From Enhydrobacter sp. (GTDB lineage Bacteria; Pseudomonadota; Alphaproteobacteria; Reyranellales; Reyranellaceae): 64,000 bases of DNA. Both the position numbers and the translations under genes were made by a program. Below the pieces are notes generated by a model. The model had not been told where the DNA came from. It worked only from the letters and a program-made list of their open reading frames with translations, and did not search any database. Shown here piece after piece: positions 53,063 to 63,313 of this stretch; position 1 is the first letter of the stretch; the number at the start of each line of letters is the position of its first letter. Location of the stretch: assembly GCA_026126105.1 (NCBI GenBank), contig JAHCJV010000017.1, forward strand, positions 17,154 to 81,153, in the 5' to 3' direction.

Positions 53063-55384
53063 ATGACCGTCGACAAGCACGAACCCCTGCGCGGTGCCAT
53101 CCACGACACGATCGATATAGGTCTCGTCCTGCTCGACGGCGACCGCCGGATCGTCGGCTGGAATGCCTGGATGGAAATCGCCAGCGGTCTCTCCGGTGCG
53201 GCCGTCAGAGGGCGTCGTCTGGACGAGGTGTTCCCGGACGCGCCGGTGCGTCTCAGCACGGCTGTAGCAGAGGCACTGGAGTTCGGGGCGTCGAGCCTGA
53301 TTACACATTCGTTGCATCCGGCGGTATTTCCGCTGCGCACCCGCGCGGGCAAGCCGCTTATCCAGGACATATCCGTGCGTGCCGTCGGAAGCAGGCCGAC
53401 CTTGCAGTGCCTTCTTCAGGTCCTCGACGTCACGGTCATGGCGGGTCGCGAGCGCATCCTGCGCGACCGTCAGAACGCACGATACGATGCCGTCGTCGGC
53501 AGCGCGCCGGACGCAATCCTGACGTTCGATGCCGAGGGTAATATCCAGGCGGCAAACCCTGCTGCTTCGCGTGAGTTCGGTTATCCGGTGGAGGCTCTCA
53601 TCGGCCGCTCGATGGGATTGCTCCTCGCGGATACGGCGGAGTGGGACAGTGCCTTCGGACGCATTCTGGGAGGCAAGACCCTGAGCCGACCGATCGAGCT
53701 CACGGCGCAGCGGAAGAACGGATCTTCGAGCTATTTGGAGGCCTCCGCGTCGAGCTGGCAGAGCGAGGGACGGATCTTCGTTACCGCTATCCTGCGCGAC
53801 GTCACCGAGCGTCGCATGGCGGTCGAGGCGCTGCGTCGATTGAACCAGACACTCGAACGCCGGGTCGCACAGAGCACCGCCGACCGCAATCGCATGTGGA
53901 CGCTCTCGACCGACGTGATGATGGTTGCCAGTCTCGATGGAACGATAAGCTCCATTAATCCCGCGTGGACCCAGCTCCTGGGATGGAAAGAAGCGGACCT
54001 GCTGGGCGCCAACGTGCTCGACTTCGTCGTTCCTGACGAGAGGAGCCGGCTAGAATCCGAGCTGCAGGCCTTGTCCCGGGGTACCGCGCCAAAGCTGGTC
54101 GAGCTCGGCATGCGTACCGCCGGTGGAGCGAGCCGCCGAATCGAATGGAGCGCGGTGGCCGCGGACGATCTGCTACAGGCCGTGGGGCGCGATGTCACCG
54201 CCGAGCGTGAGGCTGAGGAGGCGCTTCGCAAGGCTGAGGAGGCGCTTCGCCATTCCCAGAAAATGGAGGCCATCGGGCAGCTCACAGGCGGCATTGCGCA
54301 CGACTTCAACAATATGCTGACCGCCATCATCGGCTCGATGGAGGTCTTGAAGCGCCGCATCAGGGCCGGCCGCTATGACGATGTCCAGAGTTTCATGGAT
54401 GGCGCGATCGGCGCGGCCAATCGCGCTGCATCGCTCACTCATCGGCTGCTCGCCTTCGCCCGGCGCCAGCCGCTCGACCCCAAGGCGGTCGACGTCAACC
54501 AGCTGATCCGGGGAATGGAGGACTTGCTGAGGCGGACCTTGGGCGAGGCGATCAGGCTTTCCGTGGACCTCGCCCCCGAGGGCTGGACGGCGCTGACGGA
54601 CGCCCATCAGCTCGAGAACGCCATCCTGAACCTGGCGATCAACGCGCGCGATGCAATGCCCAACGGAGGCACGCTATCGATCGGCACGGCGCGAGAGACC
54701 TTGTCGCACAAGCTGCGCTTTGGCCAGGAAGAGATAGAGGCCGGGGACTACGTGGTGGTTTGTGTCGGTGACACTGGCGTCGGCATGTCGGAGGAGACCC
54801 TCAAGAAGGTCTTCGAGCCGTTTTTCACCACCAAGCCGATCGGGCAGGGCACAGGGCTCGGTTTGTCGATGATCTACGGCTTCGCGAAGCAGTCGCGTGG
54901 GCACGTGCGGATCGAAAGCACCGAGGGCAGCGGCACGATATTCAGGCTTTATTTGCCGCTGTATCTGGGGAGCGTCGAAGCGCGCGTGGCTGCACCGGCG
55001 CGCGAAGTGGCAGCCGGCGCCGGCGAAACTGTCCTGGTGATCGAGGACGATTCCGCCGTGCGCCTCATCATCTCCGACGTGCTGCGCGACTTGGGCTATG
55101 CCTGCATCGAGGCGAGCGACGGCCAGTCCGCGCTGCCCATGCTGACGTCGAACACGCCACTCGATCTCTTGATTACCGACGTTGGTCTGCCCGGCCTGAA
55201 CGGAAGGCAGGTCGCCGAAATCGCACGTCGGCACCGGCCCGATCTCAAGATTCTGTTCGTCACCGGCTATGCCGAACACGCGACGGGCCAGGCGCCGTTC
55301 CTCGAGGCGGGCATGGAGATGGTGACCAAGCCCTTCGCCCTCGATGCCCTCGCGCTCAAGATCCGCCAGATGATCCAGCGGTAG
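53063..55384 (+). CDS. Multi-PAS hybrid histidine kinase with C-terminal receiver
   Basis: A 773-residue cytosolic sensor. Three PAS-like segments can be seen: about 1-130 ([20 protein letters not shown]), 140-265 ([20 protein letters not shown]) and 280-400 ([19 protein letters not shown]). The kinase core has His413 in [58 protein letters not shown] and [15 protein letters not shown]. The receiver has Asp706 in [18 protein letters not shown] 21-base duplication sits in the coiled coil just before the kinase. It follows cheC by 13 bases and its end overlaps rnd by 29 bases. Confidence 0.92.
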   Translation: MTVDKHEPLRGAIHDTIDIGLVLLDGDRRIVGWNAWMEIASGLSGAAVRGRRLDEVFPDAPVRLSTAVAEALEFGASSLITHSLHPAVFPLRTRAGKPLIQDISVRAVGSRPTLQCLLQVLDVTVMAGRERILRDRQNARYDAVVGSAPDAILTFDAEGNIQAANPAASREFGYPVEALIGRSMGLLLADTAEWDSAFGRILGGKTLSRPIELTAQRKNGSSSYLEASASSWQSEGRIFVTAILRDVTERRMAVEALRRLNQTLERRVAQSTADRNRMWTLSTDVMMVASLDGTISSINPAWTQLLGWKEADLLGANVLDFVVPDERSRLESELQALSRGTAPKLVELGMRTAGGASRRIEWSAVAADDLLQAVGRDVTAEREAEEALRKAEEALRHSQKMEAIGQLTGGIAHDFNNMLTAIIGSMEVLKRRIRAGRYDDVQSFMDGAIGAANRAASLTHRLLAFARRQPLDPKAVDVNQLIRGMEDLLRRTLGEAIRLSVDLAPEGWTALTDAHQLENAILNLAINARDAMPNGGTLSIGTARETLSHKLRFGQEEIEAGDYVVVCVGDTGVGMSEETLKKVFEPFFTTKPIGQGTGLGLSMIYGFAKQSRGHVRIESTEGSGTIFRLYLPLYLGSVEARVAAPAREVAAGAGETVLVIEDDSAVRLIISDVLRDLGYACIEASDGQSALPMLTSNTPLDLLITDVGLPGLNGRQVAEIARRHRPDLKILFVTGYAEHATGQAPFLEAGMEMVTKPFALDALALKIRQMIQR
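54211..54250 (+). repeat. Tandem 21-base repeat inside the hybrid kinase gene
   Basis: GGCTGAGGAGGCGCTTCGC occurs at 54211-54229 and again at 54232-54250, a 21-base period. It encodes [14 protein letters not shown], one extra coiled-coil heptad between the last PAS segment and the phosphorylated helix. Confidence 0.9.
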
Positions 55385-56552
55385 CGGGCATCGCGACGCC
55401 CCCCGGCGTCACCGGGAGCAGCTTGGCGTGCTCGCCGTCGAGCGCGAGAGCCAGTCGGCCCTCGATCAGATCCACCGCATCCCTGCCAAACACCTCGTTG
55501 CGCCAACCCCGAAGCACCGGAGCGTCGCGCTTGCCGGCCGCCAGCCTGTCGAGTTCGTCGGCGTTCGCCACCAGACGGGCAGCGACGCCAGCTTCCTCGG
55601 CCTTGAGCCGGAGCAGGGTGCGCAGCAGATCGACCACGGCGCCGGGCGCGCGAAGCTGCTCGGGATGCCGGTCGCGTGTCGGCAGCTCCGATTCCGGTGC
55701 GTTCCTCGCCTTTTCGATTGCCTCCATGATCTCGCGTCCTTGCCAGCCTTCGGCGAAGCCTCGGCCCAGGCCGCGCGTCAGCGCCAGTTCCTCGATCGTC
55801 TTGGGTGAATGGCTGGCGATCTCGAGAAGCTGTTCGTCGCGCAGCAGGCGCTGGCGTGGAATGTCGATTCGCTGCGCCGTGCGCTCGCGCCAGGCGGCGA
55901 CCTCCTTGAGGACGCCGAGCAGACGGGGCGACGCGCCGCGCGGCTTCAGCCGGCGCCAGGCGAGCTCCGGATCGGCGCGGTAAGTCGCCGGGTCGTTCAG
56001 CACGGACATCTCCTCGGCGATCCAGCTCAGCCGACCGCTCTTATCGAGGTGACTCCGCAGCTTCTCGTAGACCACGCGCAAGTGAGTGACGTCGCTGAGG
56101 GCGTAGGTGATCTGGCGTTCGCTGAGCGGACGGCGGCTCCAATCGGTAAAGCGGCTCGACTTGTCGATCCGTGCCTTGGCGAGCTTGGTCGCCAGCGTTT
56201 CGTAAGAGGCGGCCTCACCATGGCCGCACACCATCGCCGCTACCTGGGTATCGAACAGCGGCGCGGGCACCTTGTTCATGCGGAGATAGAAGATCTCCAG
56301 ATCCTGGCGGGCGGCGTGAAAGACCTTGAGGACCCTGGGGTTGGCCATCAGCTCGTCGAGCGGAGACAGGTCGATGCCTTCTGCGAGCGCGTCGATCGCC
56401 GCAGCTTCCTGTGGCCCAGCCACCTGGGCCAGGCAGAGCTTCGGCCAGTAGGTCCGCTCGCGCATGAACTCGGTGTCGACCGCGATGAACTCGGCGTTGG
56501 CCAGAGGCTTGCAGAAGGCCGCGAGTTCATCGGTCGTGGTGATCAGATTCAT
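55356..56552 (-). CDS. rnd: Ribonuclease D
   Basis: A 398-residue 3'-5' exonuclease. DEDD motifs: [29 protein letters not shown] and [18 protein letters not shown]. Two helical HRDC-type regions follow ([20 protein letters not shown]). It trims tRNA and other stable RNA 3' ends. It is convergent with the hybrid kinase (29-base overlap) and divergent from aspS. In many relatives rnd is close to ppx; here the chemosensory operon lies between. Confidence 0.94.
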   Translation of the reverse strand: MNLITTTDELAAFCKPLANAEFIAVDTEFMRERTYWPKLCLAQVAGPQEAAAIDALAEGIDLSPLDELMANPRVLKVFHAARQDLEIFYLRMNKVPAPLFDTQVAAMVCGHGEAASYETLATKLAKARIDKSSRFTDWSRRPLSERQITYALSDVTHLRVVYEKLRSHLDKSGRLSWIAEEMSVLNDPATYRADPELAWRRLKPRGASPRLLGVLKEVAAWRERTAQRIDIPRQRLLRDEQLLEIASHSPKTIEELALTRGLGRGFAEGWQGREIMEAIEKARNAPESELPTRDRHPEQLRAPGAVVDLLRTLLRLKAEEAGVAARLVANADELDRLAAGKRDAPVLRGWRNEVFGRDAVDLIEGRLALALDGEHAKLLPVTPGGVAMPATAGSSGGS

Positions 56553-56677
56553 TGACGTGCTCTATAGCGGGGTGGGGGCGCCTAGGCAAAGTTGCCGCCA
56601 GCGGATGGCCCCAATCCCTTGACTTGCCGCAACAATCCGTGCCCTTTGCGGCCCCGTCCAACCCGGAAAAATCCGCC

Positions 56678-58483
56678 ATGTCTTCCGTATACCGAACCCA
56701 TACGTGCGGCCAGCTGCGTCCGGAACATGTCGGCCAGGAGGCCCGCCTCTCGGGCTGGGTCCAGCGCAAGCGCGACCATGGCAATCTGCTGTTCATCGAT
56801 CTGCGCGACCACTATGGCGTGACGCAGGTTGTCGTCGACTCTTCCAGCCCGGTTTTCACAGTGGCTGAAGCGTTGCGGAACGAGAGCGTGATCACGGTGA
56901 CTGGCAAGGTCGTGGCGCGCGACAAGGCCACGGTGAATCCCCGTCTGGCGACCGGCGAGGTCGAGCTCGACGCTGCCGAAATGGTCGTGCAGTCGATGGC
57001 GGACCCGTTGCCTATCCCGGTCTATCAGGAGAACGACACCACACCGGAGGAGCTGCGGCTCAAATACCGCTTCCTCGATCTCCGCAAGGACAAGCTGCAC
57101 CGGAACATCATCCTGCGAAGCCAGGTGATCGCGTCGCTGCGGCGTCGGATGATCGAGCAGGGTTTCACCGAGTTCCAGACGCCGATACTCACAGCGGATA
57201 GTCCCGAGGGAGCTCGCTCGTACCTGGTGCCGAGCCGCCTGCACCCGGGGAAGTTCTACGCCCTGCCTCAGGCGCCGCAGATGTTCAAGCAGCTGCTGAT
57301 GGTGTCAGGCTTCGACCGCTACTTCCAGATTGCGCCGTGTTTCCGAGACGAAGATGCCCGCGCCGACCGCGCGCCGGGTGAGTTCTATCAGCTCGACTTC
57401 GAGATGAGCTTCGTAACTCAGGAAGACGTGTTCGCGGCTATCGAGCCGGTGCTGGGCGGCGTATTCAAAGAGTTCGCGGCCTTCAACCGGGAGACGCCGC
57501 GCAAGGTCACAGGGTTCCCATTTCCGCGCATTCCCTACGCCGAGGCGCTGCTGACCTATGGCACGGACAAGCCCGACCTGCGTAACCCACTCCGCATCTA
57601 CGATGTCGGGGAAGTCTTTGCCGGCTCGGACTTCAAGGTCTTTGCCGGCATCGTCGCCAAAGGAGGGGTGGTGCGCGCCATACGCGCGCCCAAGGCCGCG
57701 GGACAGCCGCGCAGCTTTTTCGACAAGCTCAATTCCTGGGCCCAGGGCGAGGGGAAGCCGGGGCTTGGCTACATCACTCTGGAAGGCGGAGCGGGGAAAG
57801 GCCCGATCGCCAAGTTCGTCGCCGACGACCGCTTGGTCAGGCTCAAGGCCCTGACGGGCGCCGAGGACGGCGATTCTGTATTCTTTGTCGCGGACCAACC
57901 GGAGGCGGCTTGGAAGTTCGCGGGCGTGGCCCGCACCAGGATCGGCCAAGAGCTGGGCGTGATCGCGGAAGGTGAGTTCGCTTTCTGCTGGATCGTGGAC
58001 TTCCCGATGTTCGAGTACGACGACAAGGCCAAGAAGATCGACTTCAGCCACAACCCGTTTTCGATGCCCCAGGGTGGACTGGAAGCGCTGGAGACGCAGG
58101 ATCCATTGACCATCAAGGCCTGGCAGTACGACATCGTCTGCAACGGCATCGAGCTGTGCTCGGGCGCGATCCGCAACCACAAGCCCGAGATCATGTACAA
58201 GGCTTTCGGTATTGCCGGCTACAGCAAGGAAGAGGTCGAGCTGCGCTTTGGCGGCATGCTGAACGCCTTTAAGTACGGCGCCCCGCCGCACGGTGGCGCG
58301 GCACCCGGCGTCGACCGCATCGTCATGCTGCTCGCCGACGAACCGAACATCCGCGAGGTCATCACCTTCCCGATGAACCAGCAAGCCGTCGACCTGATGA
58401 TGGAGGCTCCGACCGAAGTGCCATTGGAGAAGCTGCGCGAGTTGCACATTGGCGTCCGGGCTCCGATCACGAAGAAGGACTAA
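56678..58483 (+). CDS. aspS: Aspartyl-tRNA synthetase
   Basis: A 601-residue bacterial-type class IIb synthetase. The anticodon-binding OB fold begins [20 protein letters not shown]; motif 2 is [33 protein letters not shown] follows; a GAD insertion domain occupies roughly 310-420; motif 3 is [20 protein letters not shown]. It charges tRNA(Asp); whether it also charges tRNA(Asn) cannot be told here. The start is set by homology; no clear ribosome-binding site precedes it. Confidence 0.97.
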   Translation: MSSVYRTHTCGQLRPEHVGQEARLSGWVQRKRDHGNLLFIDLRDHYGVTQVVVDSSSPVFTVAEALRNESVITVTGKVVARDKATVNPRLATGEVELDAAEMVVQSMADPLPIPVYQENDTTPEELRLKYRFLDLRKDKLHRNIILRSQVIASLRRRMIEQGFTEFQTPILTADSPEGARSYLVPSRLHPGKFYALPQAPQMFKQLLMVSGFDRYFQIAPCFRDEDARADRAPGEFYQLDFEMSFVTQEDVFAAIEPVLGGVFKEFAAFNRETPRKVTGFPFPRIPYAEALLTYGTDKPDLRNPLRIYDVGEVFAGSDFKVFAGIVAKGGVVRAIRAPKAAGQPRSFFDKLNSWAQGEGKPGLGYITLEGGAGKGPIAKFVADDRLVRLKALTGAEDGDSVFFVADQPEAAWKFAGVARTRIGQELGVIAEGEFAFCWIVDFPMFEYDDKAKKIDFSHNPFSMPQGGLEALETQDPLTIKAWQYDIVCNGIELCSGAIRNHKPEIMYKAFGIAGYSKEEVELRFGGMLNAFKYGAPPHGGAAPGVDRIVMLLADEPNIREVITFPMNQQAVDLMMEAPTEVPLEKLRELHIGVRAPITKKD

Positions 58484-58546
58484 CTGGACTGATTGTCGAA
58501 TAAACCTTATCCTTCAGTATGTTGTGTAAACATCCTAAAGAATAAG

Positions 58547-59095
58547 ATGAGTTTTCGGCGGTTCGCTTTGGTGGCGCTGCCCTTAACGATGGGTCTTTCG
58601 CTCCTTGTCGGCGCATGCGGTGTACCCGTAGCCGTGGCACTCGCGAGTTACGGTGCCGACGGCGTTTCCCTCATGGAGACTGGGAAGAGCACGACCGACC
58701 ATCTGGTCTCGATGACCTCAAGGAAGGACTGCGCCTTGTGGCGCGTCTTCCGCAGCGAGAAGGTTTGCCGGGAGCGCGAGGGCGACAAGGATCCTTACGA
58801 CGTCAACTACGATTCCGTGGAACGCCAGCCAAGCGAGGATGGAGTCGCTTATTCTCCTCCGCTGAGTGCGGGCACCGGGGCTCCGGCGACAGCCTGGGCC
58901 CCTGAGGCCTATAAGTCGGATGGGGTCACGACCCGGCCGTTGCGGCCGACGGCGGAACCTCCCTCCGTTGCGCCCGAGACCGCACCGCCTTCGCCTGCTC
59001 CAGCGAAGCCTTCAGCGTCCAGGTGGAAGAAGAAAACGAAGTCCCACGCTGCGTCTAGGAAGGTGTTACCAAGTCAGGTGGTGTCTGTCCCCTGA
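58547..59095 (+). CDS. Lipoprotein of unknown function
   Basis: A 182-residue predicted lipoprotein. The signal region ends LSLLVGACGVPVAVALASYG with lipobox LVGAC. GADGVSLMETGKSTTDHLVS and RKDCALWRVFRSEKVCRE form a conserved core I have seen in alphaproteobacterial lipoproteins of unknown role; a Pro/Ala-rich tail ends in a basic patch (SRWKKKTKSHAASRK). The ATG at 58547 is chosen for the signal peptide. The preceding 63 bases are AT-rich compared with their surroundings and probably hold its promoter. Confidence 0.78.
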   Translation: MSFRRFALVALPLTMGLSLLVGACGVPVAVALASYGADGVSLMETGKSTTDHLVSMTSRKDCALWRVFRSEKVCREREGDKDPYDVNYDSVERQPSEDGVAYSPPLSAGTGAPATAWAPEAYKSDGVTTRPLRPTAEPPSVAPETAPPSPAPAKPSASRWKKKTKSHAASRKVLPSQVVSVP

Positions 59096-60032
59096 GCAGG
59101 AACGCCTCGAGATTGTCGAGCGCCCTGAAGCCCATCGCATTGCGCGTGTCGACGGTCGCCGATCCCATGTGAGGTAGCAGAAAGGCATTCTGCAGTTCGT
59201 AGTAGCCTTGGTGGATCTTGGGCTCACCGTCGAACACGTCGAGGCCGGCGGCGAACAGATGGCCACTTTTGAGGGCCGCGATCAGCGCCTCATCGTCGAC
59301 CACGCCGCCGCGCGCCGTATTAACCACCACGGCGCCCTTGGGCAGCTTGGCGATGCGCTCGGCATTGACCCATTTGCGCGTCGCCGGCGTCATCGGTGCA
59401 TTGATCGATAGGAAGTCGCAATTCGGAAGCATCTCGTCTGGATCAGCATGGAACACGGCACCCTTCTCGAGATCGGCGGGCAGGCGTGTGCGATTGCTGT
59501 AATGGATGGTCATGCGGAAAGCACGGGCACGGTCGGCCATCGCCTGGCCGATCCGGCCCATGCCGAGGATGCCGAGCCGTCGGCCTGTTACATGCACGCC
59601 CCTCAGCTGGCGCGGCTCCCAGCCGACCCAATTGTGGTTGCGCAGCATTGTGGTGCCCTCATGTGCCCGGCGCGCGGCGCCGAGCAGGCAGAGCATGGCG
59701 ATGTCCGCTGTAGCGTCCGTCAGCACGTCGGGGGTGTTGCTGACCATGATTTTGCGCTTTGCCGCGGCCGCAACGTCGATGTGCTCGTAACCAACCGAGA
59801 ACGTCGCGATCATGCGCACCGACTCCGGTAGGGCGGCCACCGTCGCGGTGCTCAGCGCGTCACCCGCGGCGCACATGATCCCATCGAAGCCGTTTGCCGC
59901 CATCGCAAGCGATGGGCCGTCATAGAGGGTGTCGGTAGGGTTGAGCTTGGCATCGAACTTGGCCGTCAGGCGCGTCTCTACATCTTCCGGGAAGAGTCGG
60001 GTTGCCAGCACCCGAGGCTTGCGGTCGGTCAT
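59055..60032 (-). CDS. D-isomer-specific 2-hydroxyacid dehydrogenase (glyoxylate/hydroxypyruvate reductase-like)
   Basis: A 325-residue NAD(P)-dependent enzyme. RRLGILGMGRIGQAMADRAR is the nucleotide loop; catalytic Arg is in VVNTARGGVVDDEALIAAL, Glu in AGLDVFDGEPKIHQGYY and His in NAFLLPHMGSATVDTRNAM. FSVGYEHIDVAAAAKRKI is also typical. It interconverts 2-oxo and D-2-hydroxy acids, most likely glyoxylate or hydroxypyruvate. It overlaps the tail of the lipoprotein gene by 41 bases, convergently. Confidence 0.92.
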   Translation of the reverse strand: MTDRKPRVLATRLFPEDVETRLTAKFDAKLNPTDTLYDGPSLAMAANGFDGIMCAAGDALSTATVAALPESVRMIATFSVGYEHIDVAAAAKRKIMVSNTPDVLTDATADIAMLCLLGAARRAHEGTTMLRNHNWVGWEPRQLRGVHVTGRRLGILGMGRIGQAMADRARAFRMTIHYSNRTRLPADLEKGAVFHADPDEMLPNCDFLSINAPMTPATRKWVNAERIAKLPKGAVVVNTARGGVVDDEALIAALKSGHLFAAGLDVFDGEPKIHQGYYELQNAFLLPHMGSATVDTRNAMGFRALDNLEAFLLRGQTPPDLVTPS

Positions 60033-60145
60033 GATTGATATCCCCCCTGTGCAGCACTGACGCAGCAGATGTTCTGGAAATCGGGAGGTATGGATATTAC
60101 GCTAAGGCATCCGGCTACAAGTCCTAGCCCCCAGCCATTTGTCCT

Positions 60146-61030
60146 TTGCCCAGCTATAGTTCTCGCCGGTCTCCCGTCCCAACCACGGCTTCCCGTGCTG
60201 CCGTCTGCGCCGTTGTATTGCTAGTGCTGTGGATAAGTGTCCACGCCCGCGCACAGCAGCAGATTGCCCAGGCGCTGGCTCCCGATGTCGTGCTGGCGCC
60301 ACACCGTGCAACTTACGAGATGAAGCTTTCGGTCGCGCGACCGAACAGCGGCATCGTCGAGGTCAATGGCAACATGGTGCTGGAAACGGTCGATTCGTGC
60401 GAGGGATGGGCGGTCAAGCAGCGCATCAAGCTCACCTTCCTGCGCAATGATGGCGAGGAGTTCGAGACCGACTCCAACTTTACCAGCTACGAATCAAAGG
60501 ATGGGCTGGAGTTGCGATTCAGCGTGCGCAACGCTCAGAACGACGAGGTCGACGAGGAACTGCGCGGCCAGGCAGATCTCGAAGGCATCGGCGGAAAGGG
60601 TCGGGCGAGTTTTACCTTGCCCGAGCCTCGCAGCTTCGAGCTGCCGGCCGGCACGCTTTTCCCGACTACCCATCTGGCGCTTGTCATCCACCATGCGCGG
60701 GCGGGGGACAAATCCGTATCATACAAGGTATTCGATGGCGCCCGGCTCGATGGTGCCTTTCAGGTCAACGCCGTGATCGGCAGGGCGCCACGTCCGGCGG
60801 CGGGCACCCCGGCGGTGCGTGGAGATGTCGGGCTGCTGCGAGGACAGGCTGCGTGGGGCGTGCGGTTTGCTTTCTTTGCCAATGGCGACCAGGGCGCGCA
60901 GCCGGAGTATGAGTTGGCGCTCGATTTGCTCTCCAACGGTATCGCCCGCTCGATGCTGCTCGATTACGGTGATTTCGCCGTGGACGCCCGCCTGCTCCAG
61001 ATCCAAGCCCTGCCGAGGCCGCAATGCTGA
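60146..61030 (+). CDS. EipB-family (DUF1849) periplasmic protein, first copy
   Basis: A protein of about 294 residues with a hydrophobic export signal (VCAVVLLVLWISVHARA). APHRATYEMKLSVARPNSGI opens the EipB beta-spiral fold; SCEGWAVKQRIKLTF and NFTSYESKDGLELRFSV follow. It ends in a Cys, and another Cys lies at about residue 85, fitting the conserved disulfide of EipB. EipB supports envelope integrity in Brucella. The start is uncertain: the TTG at 60146 gives a long signal region. A second EipB-like gene overlaps its end. Confidence 0.8.
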   Translation: MPSYSSRRSPVPTTASRAAVCAVVLLVLWISVHARAQQQIAQALAPDVVLAPHRATYEMKLSVARPNSGIVEVNGNMVLETVDSCEGWAVKQRIKLTFLRNDGEEFETDSNFTSYESKDGLELRFSVRNAQNDEVDEELRGQADLEGIGGKGRASFTLPEPRSFELPAGTLFPTTHLALVIHHARAGDKSVSYKVFDGARLDGAFQVNAVIGRAPRPAAGTPAVRGDVGLLRGQAAWGVRFAFFANGDQGAQPEYELALDLLSNGIARSMLLDYGDFAVDARLLQIQALPRPQC

Positions 61031-61833
61031 CGACTCGCCTTATGCTGCCGACCGTCATTGTGGCGGCGAGCCTCGCCCTCCCGGCTGCGGCCCAGGACCT
61101 GCAGCCCCATCGAGCGGTCTATACCGTCTCGATGCTCGAGAAGGGTAAGCCCGGCATGGGCGCGCCGGGAACCTACGCGTTCGAACTCAAGCAGACCTGC
61201 GACGGCTACGTCATCAGCCAGCGCATGCGCCTCGAGGTCGACGGCAGCAAGGGCTCCGTCGTGAGTGAGCAGACGTCTCAGATGACCGAGAGCCGTGACG
61301 GACGGCGGCTGCGCTTCGAGCATCACAGCGCGGCCAATGGAAAGCAGACCAGCCTGCTGCGGGGCGACGCCACCCTCGATGACGATGGGCGCGGCCAGTC
61401 GCTGTTCAGCGAGCCTGAAGGCCAGTCCGTCGCGCTACCCAAGGGCACGATGTTCCCCAATGCGTTGACCCGCGCCACCATTCGACATGCCAAAGCGGAG
61501 GACGGCGGGTTCGACGCGCTGTTCTTCTACGGCGAGAAGGTGAAGGCACCGCAGTCGGTGAATCTGGTGATTGGAAGGGTGCCCAGGCGTCTTGCCGATT
61601 TCAAGCTCCCCGAGGGAGCGGAGTTGTTGGCAGAGAATCGTGGGCGCATCTATTACCGCGGCGCCTTCTTCGAAGCCGAACCCAAGGGTCAGACCGGCGA
61701 GTCGGCGTATGAGATGAGCAGTCTGATGCTCGACAACGGCATCGAGCTCTATGGTACTCACGAAGAGGGCGACGGCGGCATCGAGTATCGCATCACCCGC
61801 CTCGAGCCGCTGCCCAAGCCAACCTGCAACTAG
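61024..61833 (+). CDS. EipB-family (DUF1849) periplasmic protein, second copy
   Basis: A 269-residue protein with a signal peptide (TVIVAASLALPAAAQD). LQPHRAVYTVSMLEKGKPGM and YAFELKQTCDGYVISQRMRL match the first copy's layout, as do FPNALTRATIRHAKAEDGGF and YEMSSLMLDNGIE. Cys59 and the penultimate Cys268 would form the family disulfide. It overlaps the first copy by seven bases, so the two are coupled and probably arose by tandem duplication, although they are now quite diverged. Confidence 0.83.
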   Translation: MLTTRLMLPTVIVAASLALPAAAQDLQPHRAVYTVSMLEKGKPGMGAPGTYAFELKQTCDGYVISQRMRLEVDGSKGSVVSEQTSQMTESRDGRRLRFEHHSAANGKQTSLLRGDATLDDDGRGQSLFSEPEGQSVALPKGTMFPNALTRATIRHAKAEDGGFDALFFYGEKVKAPQSVNLVIGRVPRRLADFKLPEGAELLAENRGRIYYRGAFFEAEPKGQTGESAYEMSSLMLDNGIELYGTHEEGDGGIEYRITRLEPLPKPTCN

Positions 61834-61837
61834 ACCG

Positions 61838-63292
61838 ATGCCGGGGCTGACGCCCGAACAGGCAGTAGACCGCCTGGAAGAGATTCATGCGACGGCCTGT
61901 GGCAATCTGAGGTCGGCGTTGGCCCGGTTCGCCACTTCTGGTGTGCCGCCGACACCGCAGGAACGACGGGGCTTTCGCTATCCGGAGCTATGTGTGGACT
62001 GGCAGCCCACCGGCCCACTGCCCTACACGCGCCGCGCCTGGGCGAAGTTCCAGGAGCCTGGCCGGTATGCCACCACGGTCACCCAGCCACGCTTCTTCCG
62101 CCCTTATCTGCTCGATCAGCTAAGGCCGCTGGTCGAGGAGTTCGGTGCACGCCTAGAGGTCGGTATCAGCGGGCAGGAGATTCCGTATCCCTTCGTCACG
62201 GACGCTGGCGACGAGTTCCTCCACGCCGATCTCTCGGTCAGCGATCTCGCGCGCTATTTCCCGACGCCGGTGCTGGCTAATGTCGGCGACGAGATCGCCG
62301 ACGGCGCTTGGCGGTTCGAGGAAGGCAGGCCGCGGCCGCTCGCACTGTTCGACGCCATGCGGGTCGATTTCTCGTTGCGCCGGCTGGTGCACTACACCGG
62401 CACCGATTGGCAGACGATCCAGCCTTGGATCCTGTTCACCAACTACCAGCGCTACCTAGATCAGTTCCTGGCTTGGGCAGTTGAGGAGTTGCTACGCCCC
62501 GACGGCGTCTATACCCGTCTGGCCTTACCCGGGGGGGCGGCGGTGAGCCGCGGCATGGGTGCCGACGCGATGGCGGCCACGATTGCCGCAGCACCGTGGC
62601 ATCGCTTTCAGATGCCGGCCTACAACCTCATGCGTAGCGACGAAGAGGGAGGCATCTCGATCGTCAATATCGGAGTCGGGCCCTCCAACGCCAAGACCGC
62701 CACAGACCATCTTGCGGTGCTGCGTCCGCACTGCTGGCTGATGGTCGGCCATTGCGGCGGCCTGCGGCAGTCGCAGACGATCGGCGACTATGTGCTGGCG
62801 CACGGCTACTTGCGGCGCGACCGCATCCTGGACGACCTCGTCCCACCGGAAATTCCGGTCCCGGCACTCGCCGAAGTTCAGCTCGCCCTGCAGGAGGCGG
62901 CCGCGCGGGTCACCGGCGAGCGCGGCGATGCGCTGAAGCGACGGCTGCGTACCGGCACGGTGGTGAGCTACGACGATCGAAACTGGGAACTGCGCTGGTC
63001 GCAGGAGCGCCGCCGGATCGGGCTTGGGCGCTGCATCGCTGTCGACATGGAAAGTGCCGCGCTGGCGACGCAGGGTTATCGCCTGCGGGTGCCGTACGGA
63101 ACCCTGCTCTGCGTGTCCGACAAGCCGCTGCACGGCGAGATCAAGCTGCCGGGCGCCGCCACGCGCTTCTATCAGAGGGCGGTGGGCGAGCATCTCAAGA
63201 TCGGAATCGAGGCGATCGATCTGCTGCGCGGCGAGCTGGGTTCGCTGCATTCGCGCAAGCTCCGCGGGTTCGACGAACCGCCGTTCCGCTGA
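61838..63292 (+). CDS. amn: AMP nucleosidase
   Basis: A 484-residue enzyme, the same length as E. coli Amn. The N-terminal half is the Amn-specific domain (YPELCVDWQPTGPLPYTRRA). The C-terminal nucleoside-phosphorylase fold has SIVNIGVGPSNAKTATDHLA, LMVGHCGGLRQSQTIGDYVL, LGRCIAVDMESAALATQGYR and LCVSDKPLHGEIKLPGAA. It splits AMP into adenine and ribose 5-phosphate. It begins four bases after the second EipB-like gene. Confidence 0.95.
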   Translation: MPGLTPEQAVDRLEEIHATACGNLRSALARFATSGVPPTPQERRGFRYPELCVDWQPTGPLPYTRRAWAKFQEPGRYATTVTQPRFFRPYLLDQLRPLVEEFGARLEVGISGQEIPYPFVTDAGDEFLHADLSVSDLARYFPTPVLANVGDEIADGAWRFEEGRPRPLALFDAMRVDFSLRRLVHYTGTDWQTIQPWILFTNYQRYLDQFLAWAVEELLRPDGVYTRLALPGGAAVSRGMGADAMAATIAAAPWHRFQMPAYNLMRSDEEGGISIVNIGVGPSNAKTATDHLAVLRPHCWLMVGHCGGLRQSQTIGDYVLAHGYLRRDRILDDLVPPEIPVPALAEVQLALQEAAARVTGERGDALKRRLRTGTVVSYDDRNWELRWSQERRRIGLGRCIAVDMESAALATQGYRLRVPYGTLLCVSDKPLHGEIKLPGAATRFYQRAVGEHLKIGIEAIDLLRGELGSLHSRKLRGFDEPPFR

Positions 63293-63313
63293 CCCGTCTT
63301 CCGCTTGTTCTGC

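Noticed and set aside
58484..58546. A distinct promoter (TTGTCG ... TATGTT) before the lipoprotein
   Set aside because: The spacer would be 19 bases and both boxes are weak, so only the AT-rich character is noted with the gene.
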